Source: Acetivibrio thermocellus ATCC 27405 (GTDB lineage Bacteria > Bacillota > Clostridia > Acetivibrionales > Acetivibrionaceae). Taken from it: a stretch of DNA of 64,000 nucleotides. Where the stretch lies: assembly GCF_000015865.1 (NCBI RefSeq), contig NC_009012.1:496001-560000 (forward strand), in the 5' to 3' direction. Under the pieces are notes generated by a model. That model was not told where the DNA came from, did no database searches, and saw only the letters and a list, made by a program, of their open reading frames with translations. Numbering within the stretch: the first letter of the stretch is position 1; each line of letters opens with the position of its first letter. Below are positions 8,226-18,314 of this stretch, piece by piece. The position numbers and the translations under genes are program-made.

Positions 8226-9793
8226 TGAATCTTGGAGTGGTAATAAAAATAAAAAGGAAGAAGGCCATAATTGTTACGGAAACCGGCGAATTTAAAGCTG
8301 TAAATGCCAGAAACGGTATGTTTTTGGGACAAAAGATTTTATTTGATCAGCAAGATGTTATTGAAAATAACAGAAATGGCATTGGTCTTGCATATTCTGC
8401 AGCTATAGCGGGAATGGTTGCTGTTTTTGTATTCATGTTTACATATTTCGGCTTGCATAATTTTAATGGCACTTTTGCATATGTTGACGTGGATATAAAT
8501 CCAAGTGTCGAATTTGCGGTAAACAGGGACGGTATTGTTGTAAATGCCGAACCGCTTAATGATGATGGGAGAAAAGTACTGGAAGAGTTGATATATAAAG
8601 ATGCTTTGCTGGAAGATGTGATTTTGGATCTGGTTGACAAGTCGAGAAAGTACGGATTTATAGAAGATAATGATAGGAAGAATATCATATTGATTTCGGC
8701 AGCGTTAAACAGTGATGAGCAGGAACAAAGAAATGACTTTGAAAAGAAGCTGGTTGACAATTTAATGCCGGAACTTGAGAATTTGGATGTAAATATTGAA
8801 ATGAGGTTTGTCATTGCCTCAAAAGAGCAAAGGAAGAAGGCACAGGAAAACAAAGTGTCCATGGGTAAGTATATGATTTATGAAATGGCGAGACGGCAAG
8901 GTGAAAAACTGACTTTGGAGTCAATTATGTCAGAAACATTGGAAAATTTACTTTTGGGTCAGGACTTTGGTGTAATTGAAACTGAGAAAACACCTGTGAA
9001 TACACCGGTTAAATCTACTGCTACTCCGACGAAGGCGCTGGCTGCCGAGATTACTCCCACAAAGACACCGGAACAGGTTGTGATGACGCCTGCAAATACG
9101 CCGGCTAAGCCTACAGCTGCTCCAACAAAGGCACCGGCTGCTGTGGCTGTGACCTCGGCAAAAACACCGGAAAGAGCTACGACAGTGCCTGTGAATACAC
9201 CGGTTAAACCTACGGATGCTCCGACAAAATCACCGGCCACTGCCACAGCAACTGCAACCAGGGCACCTGTAAAAGCTACAGCAACACCTGCGAAGACACT
9301 CAAACCATCAGACACTCCTGTAAAGACCCCGGATGGTGAGCAGAGTGTCAAAGTGAGGTTCTACAACAATAACACTTTGTCTGAAACCGGTGTAATTTAC
9401 ATGAGAATAAATGTTATTAACACCGGAAATGCACCTTTGGACCTTTCGGATTTAAAACTAAGATATTATTACACTATTGACAGTGAGAGTGAACAGAGAT
9501 TCAACTGTGATTGGTCGTCCATTGGAGCTCACAATGTAACGGGAAGTTTCGGAAAGGTAAATCCATCTCGAAACGGAGCGGATACTTATGTTGAAATAGG
9601 ATTTACAAAAGAAGCTGGAATGCTTCAACCGGGCGAAAGCGTTGAACTTAATGCGCGCTTTTCAAAAACTGACAATACACAGTATAATAAAGCAGATGAT
9701 TATTCATTTAATTCCCATTATTACGAATATGTAGACTGGGACAGAATTACAGCGTATATTTCCGGCATTTTAAAATGGGGAAGAGAACCATGA
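8225..9793 (+). CDS. rsgI4: RsgI anti-sigma factor with extracellular CBM3
   Basis: A transmembrane anti-sigma factor that would hold SigI4 at the membrane and release it when the outside domain meets cellulose. The cytoplasmic RsgI-N domain (1-50) is followed by a TM helix (about 55-76). The juxtamembrane periplasmic domain starts with YVDVDINPSVE. In RsgI proteins the Asn-Pro bond at this place (N92-P93 here) is the known autoproteolysis site. Residues about 245-375 are a Thr/Pro/Lys/Ala-rich linker built from repeats of the type TPTKAPAA. Residues about 377-522 are a family-3 carbohydrate-binding module (VKVRFYNNN, NTGNAPLDLSDLKLRYYY, DDYSFN). It is translationally coupled to sigI4 and lies 83 bp ahead of celL. 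Confidence 0.92.
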   Translation: MNLGVVIKIKRKKAIIVTETGEFKAVNARNGMFLGQKILFDQQDVIENNRNGIGLAYSAAIAGMVAVFVFMFTYFGLHNFNGTFAYVDVDINPSVEFAVNRDGIVVNAEPLNDDGRKVLEELIYKDALLEDVILDLVDKSRKYGFIEDNDRKNIILISAALNSDEQEQRNDFEKKLVDNLMPELENLDVNIEMRFVIASKEQRKKAQENKVSMGKYMIYEMARRQGEKLTLESIMSETLENLLLGQDFGVIETEKTPVNTPVKSTATPTKALAAEITPTKTPEQVVMTPANTPAKPTAAPTKAPAAVAVTSAKTPERATTVPVNTPVKPTDAPTKSPATATATATRAPVKATATPAKTLKPSDTPVKTPDGEQSVKVRFYNNNTLSETGVIYMRINVINTGNAPLDLSDLKLRYYYTIDSESEQRFNCDWSSIGAHNVTGSFGKVNPSRNGADTYVEIGFTKEAGMLQPGESVELNARFSKTDNTQYNKADDYSFNSHYYEYVDWDRITAYISGILKWGREP

Positions 9794-9875
9794 TTGGTTC
9801 CAGTGAAACTTATTTATGTCAACAAATTTAACTATTAAAATATGTTAACAAAATTTTCTAAAGGAGGTAATAGAA

Positions 9876-11456
9876 TTGAGAAAGGTTAAGGCCTTGTTGT
9901 TGGGATTGATTGTATTGGCTGTAGCTTTGTTACCTACAGTGTCCTTTAAGTCACCGACTGTTGCGGCCGATCCGAACAATGACGACTGGCTGCATGTTGA
10001 AGGTAACAAAATAGTGGACATGTACGGTAATCAGGTCTGGCTGACCGGCTGCAACTGGTTTGGATTCAATACCGGTACCAATGTGTTTGACGGAGTATGG
10101 AGCTGCAATATGAGAGAAGCCCTCAAGGGTATGGCGGACAGAGGAATAAATTTTTTGAGAATACCTATTTCAACAGAATTGCTGTATCAATGGTCTCAAG
10201 GAATATATCCCAAAGCAAATGTTAATGATTTTGTAAATCCGGAGCTGAAAGGAAAGAACAGCCTTGAGCTTTTTGACTTTGCCGTTCAGTGCTGCAAAGA
10301 ATTCGGAATAAAGATAATGGTGGATATACACAGTCCGGCAACAGATGCCATGGGGCATATGTATCCTTTATGGTATGACGGTCAATTTACAACAGAGATA
10401 TGGATTTCAACTTTGGAGTGGTTGACGGAAAGATATAAAAATGATGACACAATTCTTGCACTGGACCTTAAAAATGAGCCTCACGGCACCCCGGGCAGCG
10501 AATTAATGGCCAAATGGGATGGTTCCACGGATTTGAACAACTGGAAGCATGCTGCTGAAACATGCGCAAAGAGAATCCTTGCAATAAATCCGAATATTCT
10601 TATTGTGGTAGAAGGAGTGGAAGTTTATCCAAAGCCTGGCTATGATTATACCGCAGTGGACGAATGGGGAAAAGAGAGTAAATATTTCTATAACTGGTGG
10701 GGAGGAAATTTAAGAGGAGTCAGGGATTATCCCATTGACCTTGGCAAGCATCAGAAGCAGCTTGTATACTCACCTCACGATTACGGTCCCCTCGTACATA
10801 AACAACCTTGGTTCTATGAAGGCTTTAACAAAGAAACTTTGTATAATGATTGCTGGAGAGATAACTGGGCATACATACACGAGGAAAACATCGCTCCTCT
10901 GATAGTGGGTGAATGGGGAGGTTTCATGGACCGCGGAGACAACGAGAAATGGATGAAAGCGCTGAGAGATTATATGATTGAGAATAAAATATCCCACACT
11001 TTTTGGTGCTATAATGCAAATTCCGGTGATACCGGAGGACTTGTATACTATGATTTTATTACCTGGGACGAAGAAAAATATGCTCTTCTGAAGCCTGCAT
11101 TATGGCAGACAGAGGACGGAAAGTTTATAGGCCTTGACCATCAGATACCTCTTGGTTCAAATGGAATTACCGTAACTGAATATTATGGCGGCTATATTCC
11201 GGAACCGTCACCGACTGCTACTGTTCCAGACGTACCGACACCGTCGCATTCTTTCGAAATAGAGAAGGGGGATGTAAACGGTGACGGTAATGTTAATTCA
11301 ACAGATGTTGTATGGCTTAGGAGATTTTTGCTAAAATTGGTCGAGGATTTTCCTGTACCTTCCGGAAAACAGGCGGCGGATATGAATGATGACGGGAATA
11401 TCAATTCTACCGATATGATAGCCTTAAAGAGGAAAGTGCTTAAAATACCAATATAA
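9876..11456 (+). CDS. celL: Cellulosomal GH5 endoglucanase, dockerin type I
   Basis: A secreted beta-1,4-glucanase carried on the cellulosome. A signal peptide (about 1-31) precedes a GH5 TIM barrel (about 37-440). The acid/base is E201 in LDLKNEPHG and the nucleophile is E346 in [10 protein letters not shown]301 in YSPHDYG is another conserved active-site residue. A short Pro/Thr linker leads to a type I dockerin (about 460-526) with two calcium loops, [13 protein letters not shown] and [13 protein letters not shown]. Both carry the Ser-Thr pair used for CipA cohesin recognition. The start is TTG preceded by AAGGAGGTAATAGAA. The gene sits directly behind sigI4-rsgI4, which makes SigI4 control plausible but unproven. 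No clear terminator is seen before the convergent gene. Confidence 0.92.
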   Translation: MRKVKALLLGLIVLAVALLPTVSFKSPTVAADPNNDDWLHVEGNKIVDMYGNQVWLTGCNWFGFNTGTNVFDGVWSCNMREALKGMADRGINFLRIPISTELLYQWSQGIYPKANVNDFVNPELKGKNSLELFDFAVQCCKEFGIKIMVDIHSPATDAMGHMYPLWYDGQFTTEIWISTLEWLTERYKNDDTILALDLKNEPHGTPGSELMAKWDGSTDLNNWKHAAETCAKRILAINPNILIVVEGVEVYPKPGYDYTAVDEWGKESKYFYNWWGGNLRGVRDYPIDLGKHQKQLVYSPHDYGPLVHKQPWFYEGFNKETLYNDCWRDNWAYIHEENIAPLIVGEWGGFMDRGDNEKWMKALRDYMIENKISHTFWCYNANSGDTGGLVYYDFITWDEEKYALLKPALWQTEDGKFIGLDHQIPLGSNGITVTEYYGGYIPEPSPTATVPDVPTPSHSFEIEKGDVNGDGNVNSTDVVWLRRFLLKLVEDFPVPSGKQAADMNDDGNINSTDMIALKRKVLKIPI

Positions 11457-11481
11457 AGAGTATGACAATATAAACGTGCAT

Positions 11482-12219
11482 TTATTGTTTTTCAACCAGG
11501 TATTTCCAATACTTTTGGGGCATGTTTTGCTTTTGCAGTTTTGGATTGACTCTGTCCTTTATGCAGATGCTGTTGAAATAATTCTTCCATAATTCTTCAA
11601 ATTGGTCGTCTGTCTTTGCGGATTGGTATTGAAGCTCTGCGGGAAGGTCTGTAAAAACACATTTCGACGTATTGTATACGGCGGCAAAGTTTCTTTTGGT
11701 GTCGTGGATTATCCAAAATTGATCGGACAGACGCCGTACAAAATGGTCGGATATTAAAACGGTAATATTGTAGACAGGGCTGTAGGGGGCATAGTAAAGG
11801 CCCCCTTTCAACTTTTTAAACCTCAGCAAACCCAGCATAAGATGGCTTTCCGTCCGTACTTTTTTAGCCGCGGAATGAACCTTTAGCACTTCTTCGGAAG
11901 TAAGGTAAAGGTCCACGGATTTTCCCTTTTTAAAGCCAATCCTTAAATATCTGAGTATGTAAGTATCAATATTGTCAAGTTCTGACAAGTAAGCGTGGTA
12001 AACATTTCTCAAGGCGTCATATGAAATTTTTTCGCATATTGCTTCATAGACTTTAGAGGCTTTTTCGCTGTCAGTGACAATATCAATATTTTTATCCAAA
12101 ATGCTTTGCTGCATGTTTTTTGAGCGAAAAATCCGGTCTGGAGGTTCAACACCGTAATATGACTCGTATACACAAGTCAAAAGTCCGTCAAAAGTTCCGT
12201 CATAGTAATAGTGTATCAT
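11482..12219 (-). CDS. DUF4130 family protein, partner of radical-SAM enzyme
   Basis: A 245-residue protein that matches the family found beside a DNA-related radical-SAM enzyme (TIGR03915-type, putative DNA metabolism protein). Recognisable features are the start MIHYYYDGTFDGLLTCVYE, HLMLGLLRFKKL near residue 122, and FWIIHDTKRNFAAVY near 180. Members occur next to, or fused with, uracil-DNA-glycosylase-like domains in other bacteria, so a role in nucleic-acid repair or modification is the usual proposal, without a demonstrated reaction. The upstream gene ends-to-starts 30 bp away on the same strand, so the two form an operon. No catalytic residue can be named. Confidence 0.75.
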   Translation of the reverse strand: MIHYYYDGTFDGLLTCVYESYYGVEPPDRIFRSKNMQQSILDKNIDIVTDSEKASKVYEAICEKISYDALRNVYHAYLSELDNIDTYILRYLRIGFKKGKSVDLYLTSEEVLKVHSAAKKVRTESHLMLGLLRFKKLKGGLYYAPYSPVYNITVLISDHFVRRLSDQFWIIHDTKRNFAAVYNTSKCVFTDLPAELQYQSAKTDDQFEELWKNYFNSICIKDRVNPKLQKQNMPQKYWKYLVEKQ

Positions 12220-12248
12220 TGCATATCACCTATATATTTCCTGTATAA

Positions 12249-13556
12249 TTATATTTCTCCGGTTATGCTCATTATTTGGTCTTGAAGAGTCGGTTTTTCC
12301 GGTATTAGAGAAAAAATCGAAATTTGCTCCCATTCCTGCCTTTTTTCATTATCTTCAAAACCATTAATCAGGTTTTGCCTTATTAAATTCTGATCCAAGT
12401 TACAGTTGAAAAAATACTTGCCATTACAGGTAATGAAGAATTTTGCACGTTTTAGAACGACACCAAGTTTTTTTAAGTCTTCGAAGGATAATGATTTAAC
12501 TTTTCTTGCCATAATGATTTTTTTGGCAGAGCGAACTCCGATGCCCGGAACTCTAAGCAGCATTTCGTAGTCTGCGCGGTTTATTTCAACAGGAAAGAGG
12601 GACATATTGTTAATTGCCCAGTTTGTTTTTGGGTCAAGTTTGGGGTCAAAGTCGGGATTGCGCTCATCAAGGAGCTCGTCCGCTGAAAAACCGTAAAATC
12701 TCAAAAGCCAGTCAGCCTGATAAAGCCTGTGTTCTCTAAGAAGCGGAGGAGTCTTTAAATCGGGCAGAAGCGGATTTTTGGATACAGGTACATATGCCGA
12801 ATAATAAACTCTTTTAAGTTTGTATTTTTTGTACAGGTTTTCAGAAAGCCTCAGAATGTTGATATCGTGGTCCTGGGTGGCTCCCACGATAAGTTGAGTA
12901 CTCTGACCTCCGGGAACAAATAAAGGTGCATTTTTAAATACCTTTCTCTCATCCCTTTTTTCGGTTATCTTGGATGCTATAAAATTCATTGGCTTAAGTA
13001 TCGCCTGTTTATTTTTTTGAGGGGCCAGAAGCTTAAGTCCGTTTTCGGAAGGGAGCTCGATGTTGACACTCATTCTGTCAGCCAATTTTCCGACAGCTTC
13101 AATGAGGCCAAGGTCAGCACCCGGGATAGCCTTGACATGTATGTAGCCGTTGAATCTGTATTCTTTCCTTAAAATCCTTAGCGATTCATAAAGGAGCTCC
13201 ATTGTATGGTTGGGGTTTTTTACCACTGCAGAGCTTAGGAACAAACCTTCAATATAGTTTCGTCTGTAAAAGTTTATTGTAAGATTTGCCACTTCTTGGG
13301 GTGTAAAAGCAGCTCTTGGGATATCATTGCTTACTCTGTTGACACAGTAGGCGCAATCATACACGCAGTAATTGGTAAGAAGGATTTTTAAAAGAGAAAT
13401 ACACCTTCCGTCATCAGACCAGCTATGGCATATACCGAAAGATGCTGCGTTTCCCAGGCCTCCTTTGGTATTTTTTCTGTTGCTGCCGCTGGAGGAACAC
13501 GAAACATCATATTTTGCGGCGGCGGATAATATTTCAAGCTTTTTTTGAAGCTCCAC
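12249..13556 (-). CDS. Radical-SAM protein, putative DNA modification/repair
   Basis: A 435-residue radical-SAM enzyme of the TIGR03916 type. The iron-sulfur cluster motif is CVYDCAYC (CxxxCxxC) at about residues 72-79. The barrel contains GLFLSSAV and GYIHVKAIPGADLGLIE. A helix-hairpin-helix, LLRVPGIGVRSAKKIIMAR, near residues 340-360 is a nonspecific DNA-binding element. I chose the GTG start at 13556 because GGGAGGTG precedes it; the open frame runs 20 codons further without a ribosome site. It forms an operon with the DUF4130 gene. The substrate is unknown. Confidence 0.8.
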   Translation of the reverse strand: MELQKKLEILSAAAKYDVSCSSSGSNRKNTKGGLGNAASFGICHSWSDDGRCISLLKILLTNYCVYDCAYCVNRVSNDIPRAAFTPQEVANLTINFYRRNYIEGLFLSSAVVKNPNHTMELLYESLRILRKEYRFNGYIHVKAIPGADLGLIEAVGKLADRMSVNIELPSENGLKLLAPQKNKQAILKPMNFIASKITEKRDERKVFKNAPLFVPGGQSTQLIVGATQDHDINILRLSENLYKKYKLKRVYYSAYVPVSKNPLLPDLKTPPLLREHRLYQADWLLRFYGFSADELLDERNPDFDPKLDPKTNWAINNMSLFPVEINRADYEMLLRVPGIGVRSAKKIIMARKVKSLSFEDLKKLGVVLKRAKFFITCNGKYFFNCNLDQNLIRQNLINGFEDNEKRQEWEQISIFSLIPEKPTLQDQIMSITGEI

Positions 13557-13846
13557 TAAAATGCACCTCCCGAAAGTTGCTAAATAAATTTTACCACAAG
13601 GGAAAAAATAAAGCAAACATTTGTTCGGGATATTATATGCAAATTAGACCAGATTTATTGAAAATAGGTTGAAAAAAGTATGTAAAATTATATATAATAT
13701 AATTATATAGTCCTTATTATGTACAGCTCAAAAAGCTGGGGTTATTTGGTTGAGTTTTACGTGTCGCTTCTATATTCAAGCATTACAGGTCCAACATTGT
13801 TTCGTGTGAATTTTGCATTTTACAATTTTTAATCCGGGGGAAGAAG

Positions 13847-16435
13847 ATGAAAGTCAAGTGTTTTGGAATAAATCTTTGTGTTTTTTCACTACTTCTGATA
13901 TTTTGTCAGGTTGTTTATGCTAAAACTGACACGATTATTTATGAAACAGAGTTATACGGTCCTCCGTTTAAGTTCATAGAGGACGGTGAAATATCGGGGT
14001 TTGAAATCGAACTGAACCAGTACATATTTTCAGGCAGTGAATACAGGTTTGATTATAGGTTCAACACCTGGGAAAAAGTTTATGAAAAACTAAAAAACGG
14101 AGAAATTGATACCTGTGGTCTTCTTGTTGTAAATGAAGAAAGGAAAAAAGACATATTGTTTTCCGATACGGTTATGAATATTTATATTTCCATTTATTCC
14201 AAGGAAAAAAATAAGAATATTGGAATAAAAGATCTTGAGAAATATCGTGTGGGTGTGGGAAAAGAGCAATACAGTGAGCATATTTTGAAAGACAGTGTGG
14301 GCATTAGCAATTACACAACCTTTGTGGATGTGGAAGAAGCGATAGATGCTTTAAATGAGGGAAAAATTGATGTTATTTTTGAAAATCAGGACGTCGTAAA
14401 TCATTATTTGATTAAAAAAGGTTTAACCGGCAAAATAATTCCCCACAAAACGGAGCTTTTTCCCGTCAAAGTTGCTTACGGTGTGAGTAAAAGAAATCCC
14501 GAACTTGTCAAATATATTAATGAACGACTGGATAGTGTGAAAAAAAACGGTATATATGAACAGCTTTATAGAAAGCATTTCCTGCGGCCTTCAGATTTCT
14601 ACAGAAGAAAACAGAGAATCAGAAATTTTGCCGCAATGCTTGCACTGCTTGTCCTTTTGGCACTTTTGCAAGTTTATATAAGGCACCTTAAGAAAAAGAT
14701 ATCAAAAGCATACCGTGAACTTCGCAAACAGCATGAATGGCTGAGAATAACGCTCTCAAGCATTGGAGAGGCGGTAATTACAACGGATGAAAACGGAACC
14801 GTTACTTTCAGCAATTATGAAATTCAAAAGATGTTGGGCCTTTCTGAAGAAGAAATACTAGGCAAGAAATTGGACAAGCTGCTTTCGGGATTGGTGGATA
14901 AAAGGGAAAAGGTTTATAAAATTCCTATTGAAGAAGTTGTAAATCGGGGTAGCATGATAAAACTTGAGACTGATTTGAGTCTTGTAACTCCGGGTGGGAG
15001 AAGACTTGTGGAGGGCACTGTCGCACCAATAAGAAATGATTCGGATGTGATCATTGGGACAGTTGTTGCATTAAAGGACATTACGGAAATAAAGAAGAAA
15101 GATGAAATCCTGTACAACATGGAGTATTATGACCCGCTGACAGGGCTTCCCAACAGAAGTCTTTTTTCCGACCGCCTTAAAATGGCTCTTGCCCAGTCGA
15201 AACGCAATAATGAGATGTGTGCGCTGATTATATTGGATCTTGATAATTTTAAAGCAATTAATGATACACTGGGGCACTCCGTCGGAGATATGCTTTTAAA
15301 GCAGGTGGCTGAAAAAATAAAGGGTTATCTGAGGGAAGTTGATACCGTTGCAAGAATAGGAGGAGATGAGTTCATAATTATTCAGCCTCAAATAAAAGAT
15401 ATAAACGATGCTACCAGAGCAGCGGACAGAATATTGAAAAAATTTCAGCAACCGTGGATCTTGGAAGGCAAGGAATATTATATAACTGCCAGTATGGGCA
15501 TCGGCATTTACCCCAATGGCGGAGAGGATCCGCAAACTATTTTTAAAAATGCGGATACGGCATTATACAGAGCCAAAGAGCTGGGAAGGAATAATTATCA
15601 GTTATATACCGAGTCGATGAACCAAAAGGTCCTTCAAAGGCTGGATATTGAAAATAGCTTAAGGAGAGCAATTGAGAAGGAAGAATTTGTACTGTTTTAT
15701 CAACCACAGATCGATATCAAAACCGGTAAGATTGTCGGTTTTGAAGCGCTTTTGAGATGGTATCACCCTGATTATGGGCTTATGCCTCCCATGGAATTTA
15801 TACCCGTTGCAGAGGATTCAGGGCTTATAGTGGTTATTGGGGAATGGGTTCTTGAAACTGCGTGCAGGCAGAACAAAAAATGGATTGAGTGTGGATTGGA
15901 GCCGCATTTGATTTCGGTAAACTTGTCTGCAAGACAATTTCAACGTTCAAACATTGTTGAAGTGATTGACAGAATTCGCAGTAGCACCGGTTTGGCACCG
16001 GAGCTTTTGGAGCTGGAAATAACGGAGAGCACTGCGATGCAAGACTTGAGTTTTACAATAGATGTTTTGAATCAGTTGAGGAAAAAGGGAATAAGGGTGT
16101 CCCTTGATGATTTTGGAACCGGTTATTCATCACTGAATTATTTAAGACAGCTTCCTATAGATACTCTCAAAATAGATAAAAGTTTTGTTCAGGACATAAG
16201 GGCCAACTCAAAAGAAGAGGCTATTGCTAAAACCGTTATCAGCCTTGCTCACAAGCTTGACCTTACTGTTGTGGCGGAAGGTGTTGAGACAAAAGAACAA
16301 CTTTTATTCCTTAAAAAGGAGAAGTGTGACAAGGCTCAAGGATATCTTTTCAGCAAACCGCTGCCGGCAGAGGAAATTGAAAAAATGTTAAGAGATAAAA
16401 AATGTTTTGTCATCGGCGAGGAAGTTGACAACTGA
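13847..16435 (+). CDS. Periplasmic-binding-domain PAS-GGDEF-EAL sensor
   Basis: An 862-residue membrane protein of cyclic-di-GMP signalling. After a signal peptide (1-25), residues about 27-250 form an SBP_bac_3 solute-binding domain (GPPFKFIEDGEISGFEIELN), then comes a TM helix (about 260-280) and a PAS domain (about 295-415). The GGDEF domain has an intact VARIGGDEF at about 500-508, preceded five residues earlier by REVD, the RxxD inhibitory-site pattern. The EAL domain has GFEALLRW, EITES, DDFGTGYSS, KIDKSFV and EGVET, so both synthesis and breakdown of c-di-GMP look possible. The ligand may be an amino acid or small polar solute by family analogy. The ATG start has GGGGGAAG upstream. The gene stands alone, divergent from the radical-SAM operon. 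Confidence 0.88.
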   Translation: MKVKCFGINLCVFSLLLIFCQVVYAKTDTIIYETELYGPPFKFIEDGEISGFEIELNQYIFSGSEYRFDYRFNTWEKVYEKLKNGEIDTCGLLVVNEERKKDILFSDTVMNIYISIYSKEKNKNIGIKDLEKYRVGVGKEQYSEHILKDSVGISNYTTFVDVEEAIDALNEGKIDVIFENQDVVNHYLIKKGLTGKIIPHKTELFPVKVAYGVSKRNPELVKYINERLDSVKKNGIYEQLYRKHFLRPSDFYRRKQRIRNFAAMLALLVLLALLQVYIRHLKKKISKAYRELRKQHEWLRITLSSIGEAVITTDENGTVTFSNYEIQKMLGLSEEEILGKKLDKLLSGLVDKREKVYKIPIEEVVNRGSMIKLETDLSLVTPGGRRLVEGTVAPIRNDSDVIIGTVVALKDITEIKKKDEILYNMEYYDPLTGLPNRSLFSDRLKMALAQSKRNNEMCALIILDLDNFKAINDTLGHSVGDMLLKQVAEKIKGYLREVDTVARIGGDEFIIIQPQIKDINDATRAADRILKKFQQPWILEGKEYYITASMGIGIYPNGGEDPQTIFKNADTALYRAKELGRNNYQLYTESMNQKVLQRLDIENSLRRAIEKEEFVLFYQPQIDIKTGKIVGFEALLRWYHPDYGLMPPMEFIPVAEDSGLIVVIGEWVLETACRQNKKWIECGLEPHLISVNLSARQFQRSNIVEVIDRIRSSTGLAPELLELEITESTAMQDLSFTIDVLNQLRKKGIRVSLDDFGTGYSSLNYLRQLPIDTLKIDKSFVQDIRANSKEEAIAKTVISLAHKLDLTVVAEGVETKEQLLFLKKEKCDKAQGYLFSKPLPAEEIEKMLRDKKCFVIGEEVDN

Positions 16436-16501
16436 TTTTACGGTATTGATATTATAACCTCCCGATAGTATAATACTCTTTATAAGAGGGAGGTAATAAG
16501 G

Positions 16502-16771
16502 ATGAGAGCGGTTATCACTGTTATTGGAAAGGACAAAATAGGTATCATTGCGGGTATCAGCAACATTCTTGCCGATTGTAATGTGAACATTTTGGACATT
16601 TCTCAGACCATCATGCAGGACGTTTTTACCATGGTGATGCTTGTAGATATATCCAAACTATGTGTTCAGTTTGCGGAGTTGGCTGACCGGCTTGAGAAAA
16701 AGGGTGTTGAAATGGGACTTTCAGTAAGGATTCAGCACGAAGATATTTTTAATTCCATGCATCGTATATAA
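16502..16771 (+). CDS. ACT-domain protein (UPF0237)
   Basis: An 89-residue stand-alone ACT domain: [20 protein letters not shown] opens the beta-alpha-beta fold, followed by [20 protein letters not shown]. Stand-alone ACT proteins of this family are proposed to bind amino acids and regulate a neighbouring protein. It lies 14 bp upstream of the UPF0210 gene, and this pairing is widely conserved in bacteria and archaea. The ATG has GGGAGGTAATAAG upstream. No enzymatic activity is expected. Confidence 0.85.
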   Translation: MRAVITVIGKDKIGIIAGISNILADCNVNILDISQTIMQDVFTMVMLVDISKLCVQFAELADRLEKKGVEMGLSVRIQHEDIFNSMHRI

Positions 16772-16785
16772 GGGGGAAAATTCAG

Positions 16786-18144
16786 GTGTTAATGCCTTTT
16801 GAAATAATGGAAACAATAAAGATGATCCAGGAGGAGAATCTTGACATAAGAACAATTACGATGGGGATATCCTTAAGGGATTGTGCCAGTTCCAATTCAA
16901 AAGAGACAAGGGACAAAATCTATAATAAGATTACCAGACTTGCGGCAAATCTTGTAAAGGTTGGCGAGGATATAGAAAAGGAATTTGGTATTCCCATAGT
17001 AAACAAGAGAATTTCCGTTACTCCGATTTCTCTTGTGGCCGAAAGCAGTGACGAAGAAAATTATATAAAGTTTGCCGAGACTTTGGACAAGGCCGCAGAT
17101 GCCGTCGGAGTCAATTTTATAGGCGGCTTTTCTGCGCTGGTTCAAAAAGGCTATACTATTGGAGACAGAAGACTTATAGCATCGATACCGGAAGCTTTGA
17201 GCAGTACGAAAAAGGTTTGTTCATCTGTCAATGTTGCCAGTACAAAAGCGGGAATTAACATGGATGCGGTCAGGGAGATGGGGCATGTTATAAAAAAAGC
17301 TGCGGAACTTAGCGCTGACAGTGGAGGTTTGGCATGTGCCAAGCTTGTTGTTTTTGCCAATGTTCCCGAAGACAATCCGTTTATGGCGGGAGCTTTTCAC
17401 GGAGTAGGAGAACCGGAATGTGTTATAAATGTGGGGGTAAGCGGCCCGGGAGTTGTAAAATCCGCCCTTGAGAAAGTAAGAGGAGCTGATTTTGAAACCG
17501 TTTCGGAGACTATTAAAAAAACTGCGTTTAAAATAACCAGGATGGGTCAGCTGGTTGCCCGTGAAGCTTCAAGGCGTCTTGGGGTTGCCTTTGGTATAGT
17601 TGACTTGTCTCTTGCACCTACTCCGACCATAGGGGACAGTGTTGCTCATATTTTGGAGGAAATGGGGCTTGAAAAGTGCGGGACTCATGGAACTACTGCC
17701 GCTTTGGCATTGCTTAATGATGCCGTCAAAAAAGGCGGTACGATGGCTTCCTCTTCCGTTGGCGGTCTGAGTGGTGCTTTTATTCCTGTAAGTGAAGATG
17801 CGGGTATGATTGATGCTGTCAAAGCGGGTGCACTTAGCATTGAGAAGCTTGAAGCAATGACGTGTGTGTGTTCCGTAGGTCTGGATATGATTGTAGTTCC
17901 CGGAGACACGAGCGAGGAGACTATTTCAGCTATTATAGCCGATGAAGCTGCCATTGGAGTAATCAATAACAAGACCACTGCAGTGAGGATAATTCCCGCA
18001 CCGGGTAAAAAAGTCGGAGATATTGTTGAGTTCGGAGGTCTCTTGGGCTCGGGTCCGGTAATGAAAGTCAGCAATTTCAGCAGCAGAGATTTTATCAACA
18101 GAGGAGGAAGAATACCGGCACCTCTTAACAGTCTGAGAAACTAA
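16786..18144 (+). CDS. UPF0210 (DUF711) family protein
   Basis: A 452-residue cytoplasmic protein of the UPF0210/PFL family, full length for the family. It contains [11 protein letters not shown] near the N-terminus, [20 protein letters not shown], and a long glycine-rich region ([19 protein letters not shown]). The fold is related to glycyl-radical enzymes, but no glycyl-radical motif of the RVAGY type is seen at the C-terminus, so it probably does not work that way. The function is unknown; the conserved neighbour is the ACT protein. The start may be GTG 16786 or ATG 16792, both downstream of AGGGGG. Confidence 0.82.
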   Translation: MLMPFEIMETIKMIQEENLDIRTITMGISLRDCASSNSKETRDKIYNKITRLAANLVKVGEDIEKEFGIPIVNKRISVTPISLVAESSDEENYIKFAETLDKAADAVGVNFIGGFSALVQKGYTIGDRRLIASIPEALSSTKKVCSSVNVASTKAGINMDAVREMGHVIKKAAELSADSGGLACAKLVVFANVPEDNPFMAGAFHGVGEPECVINVGVSGPGVVKSALEKVRGADFETVSETIKKTAFKITRMGQLVAREASRRLGVAFGIVDLSLAPTPTIGDSVAHILEEMGLEKCGTHGTTAALALLNDAVKKGGTMASSSVGGLSGAFIPVSEDAGMIDAVKAGALSIEKLEAMTCVCSVGLDMIVVPGDTSEETISAIIADEAAIGVINNKTTAVRIIPAPGKKVGDIVEFGGLLGSGPVMKVSNFSSRDFINRGGRIPAPLNSLRN

Positions 18145-18269
18145 TTTTTAATCCTGAAAACCATTTTAAAAAATCGTTTTTATAATGAGCCGAAGAGTAC
18201 ACTAAAAAGCGTTCGTGGAAATGATACAAAGCTTTTTTGGAAAGTTGCATAAAAGTCAGTTGTACAAAA

Positions 18270-18314
18270 AGCAAAAAGTCTGATTTTGCCCCATATCAGA
18301 CTTTTCTTTTGCTT
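18270..18314. terminator. Bidirectional terminator between convergent genes
   Basis: AAAAAGTCTGAT, loop, ATCAGACTTTT, with A- and T-rich flanks on both sides. It serves the UPF0210 gene and the convergent hypothetical gene. Confidence 0.75.

Noticed and set aside
9000-9330. Repeats in the rsgI4 linker as a possible CRISPR or minisatellite
   Set aside because: Units are imperfect, in-frame protein repeats (TP, TK, PA) and no spacer structure exists. No CRISPR array is visible anywhere in the window.
8959-9351. Minus-strand ORF rich in Val/Gly/Ala opposite the rsgI4 linker
   Set aside because: Low-complexity mirror of the Thr/Pro/Lys linker repeats on the plus strand.
16786-18144. UPF0210 protein as a glycyl-radical enzyme
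   Set aside because: No C-terminal glycyl-radical motif and no activating enzyme next to it.
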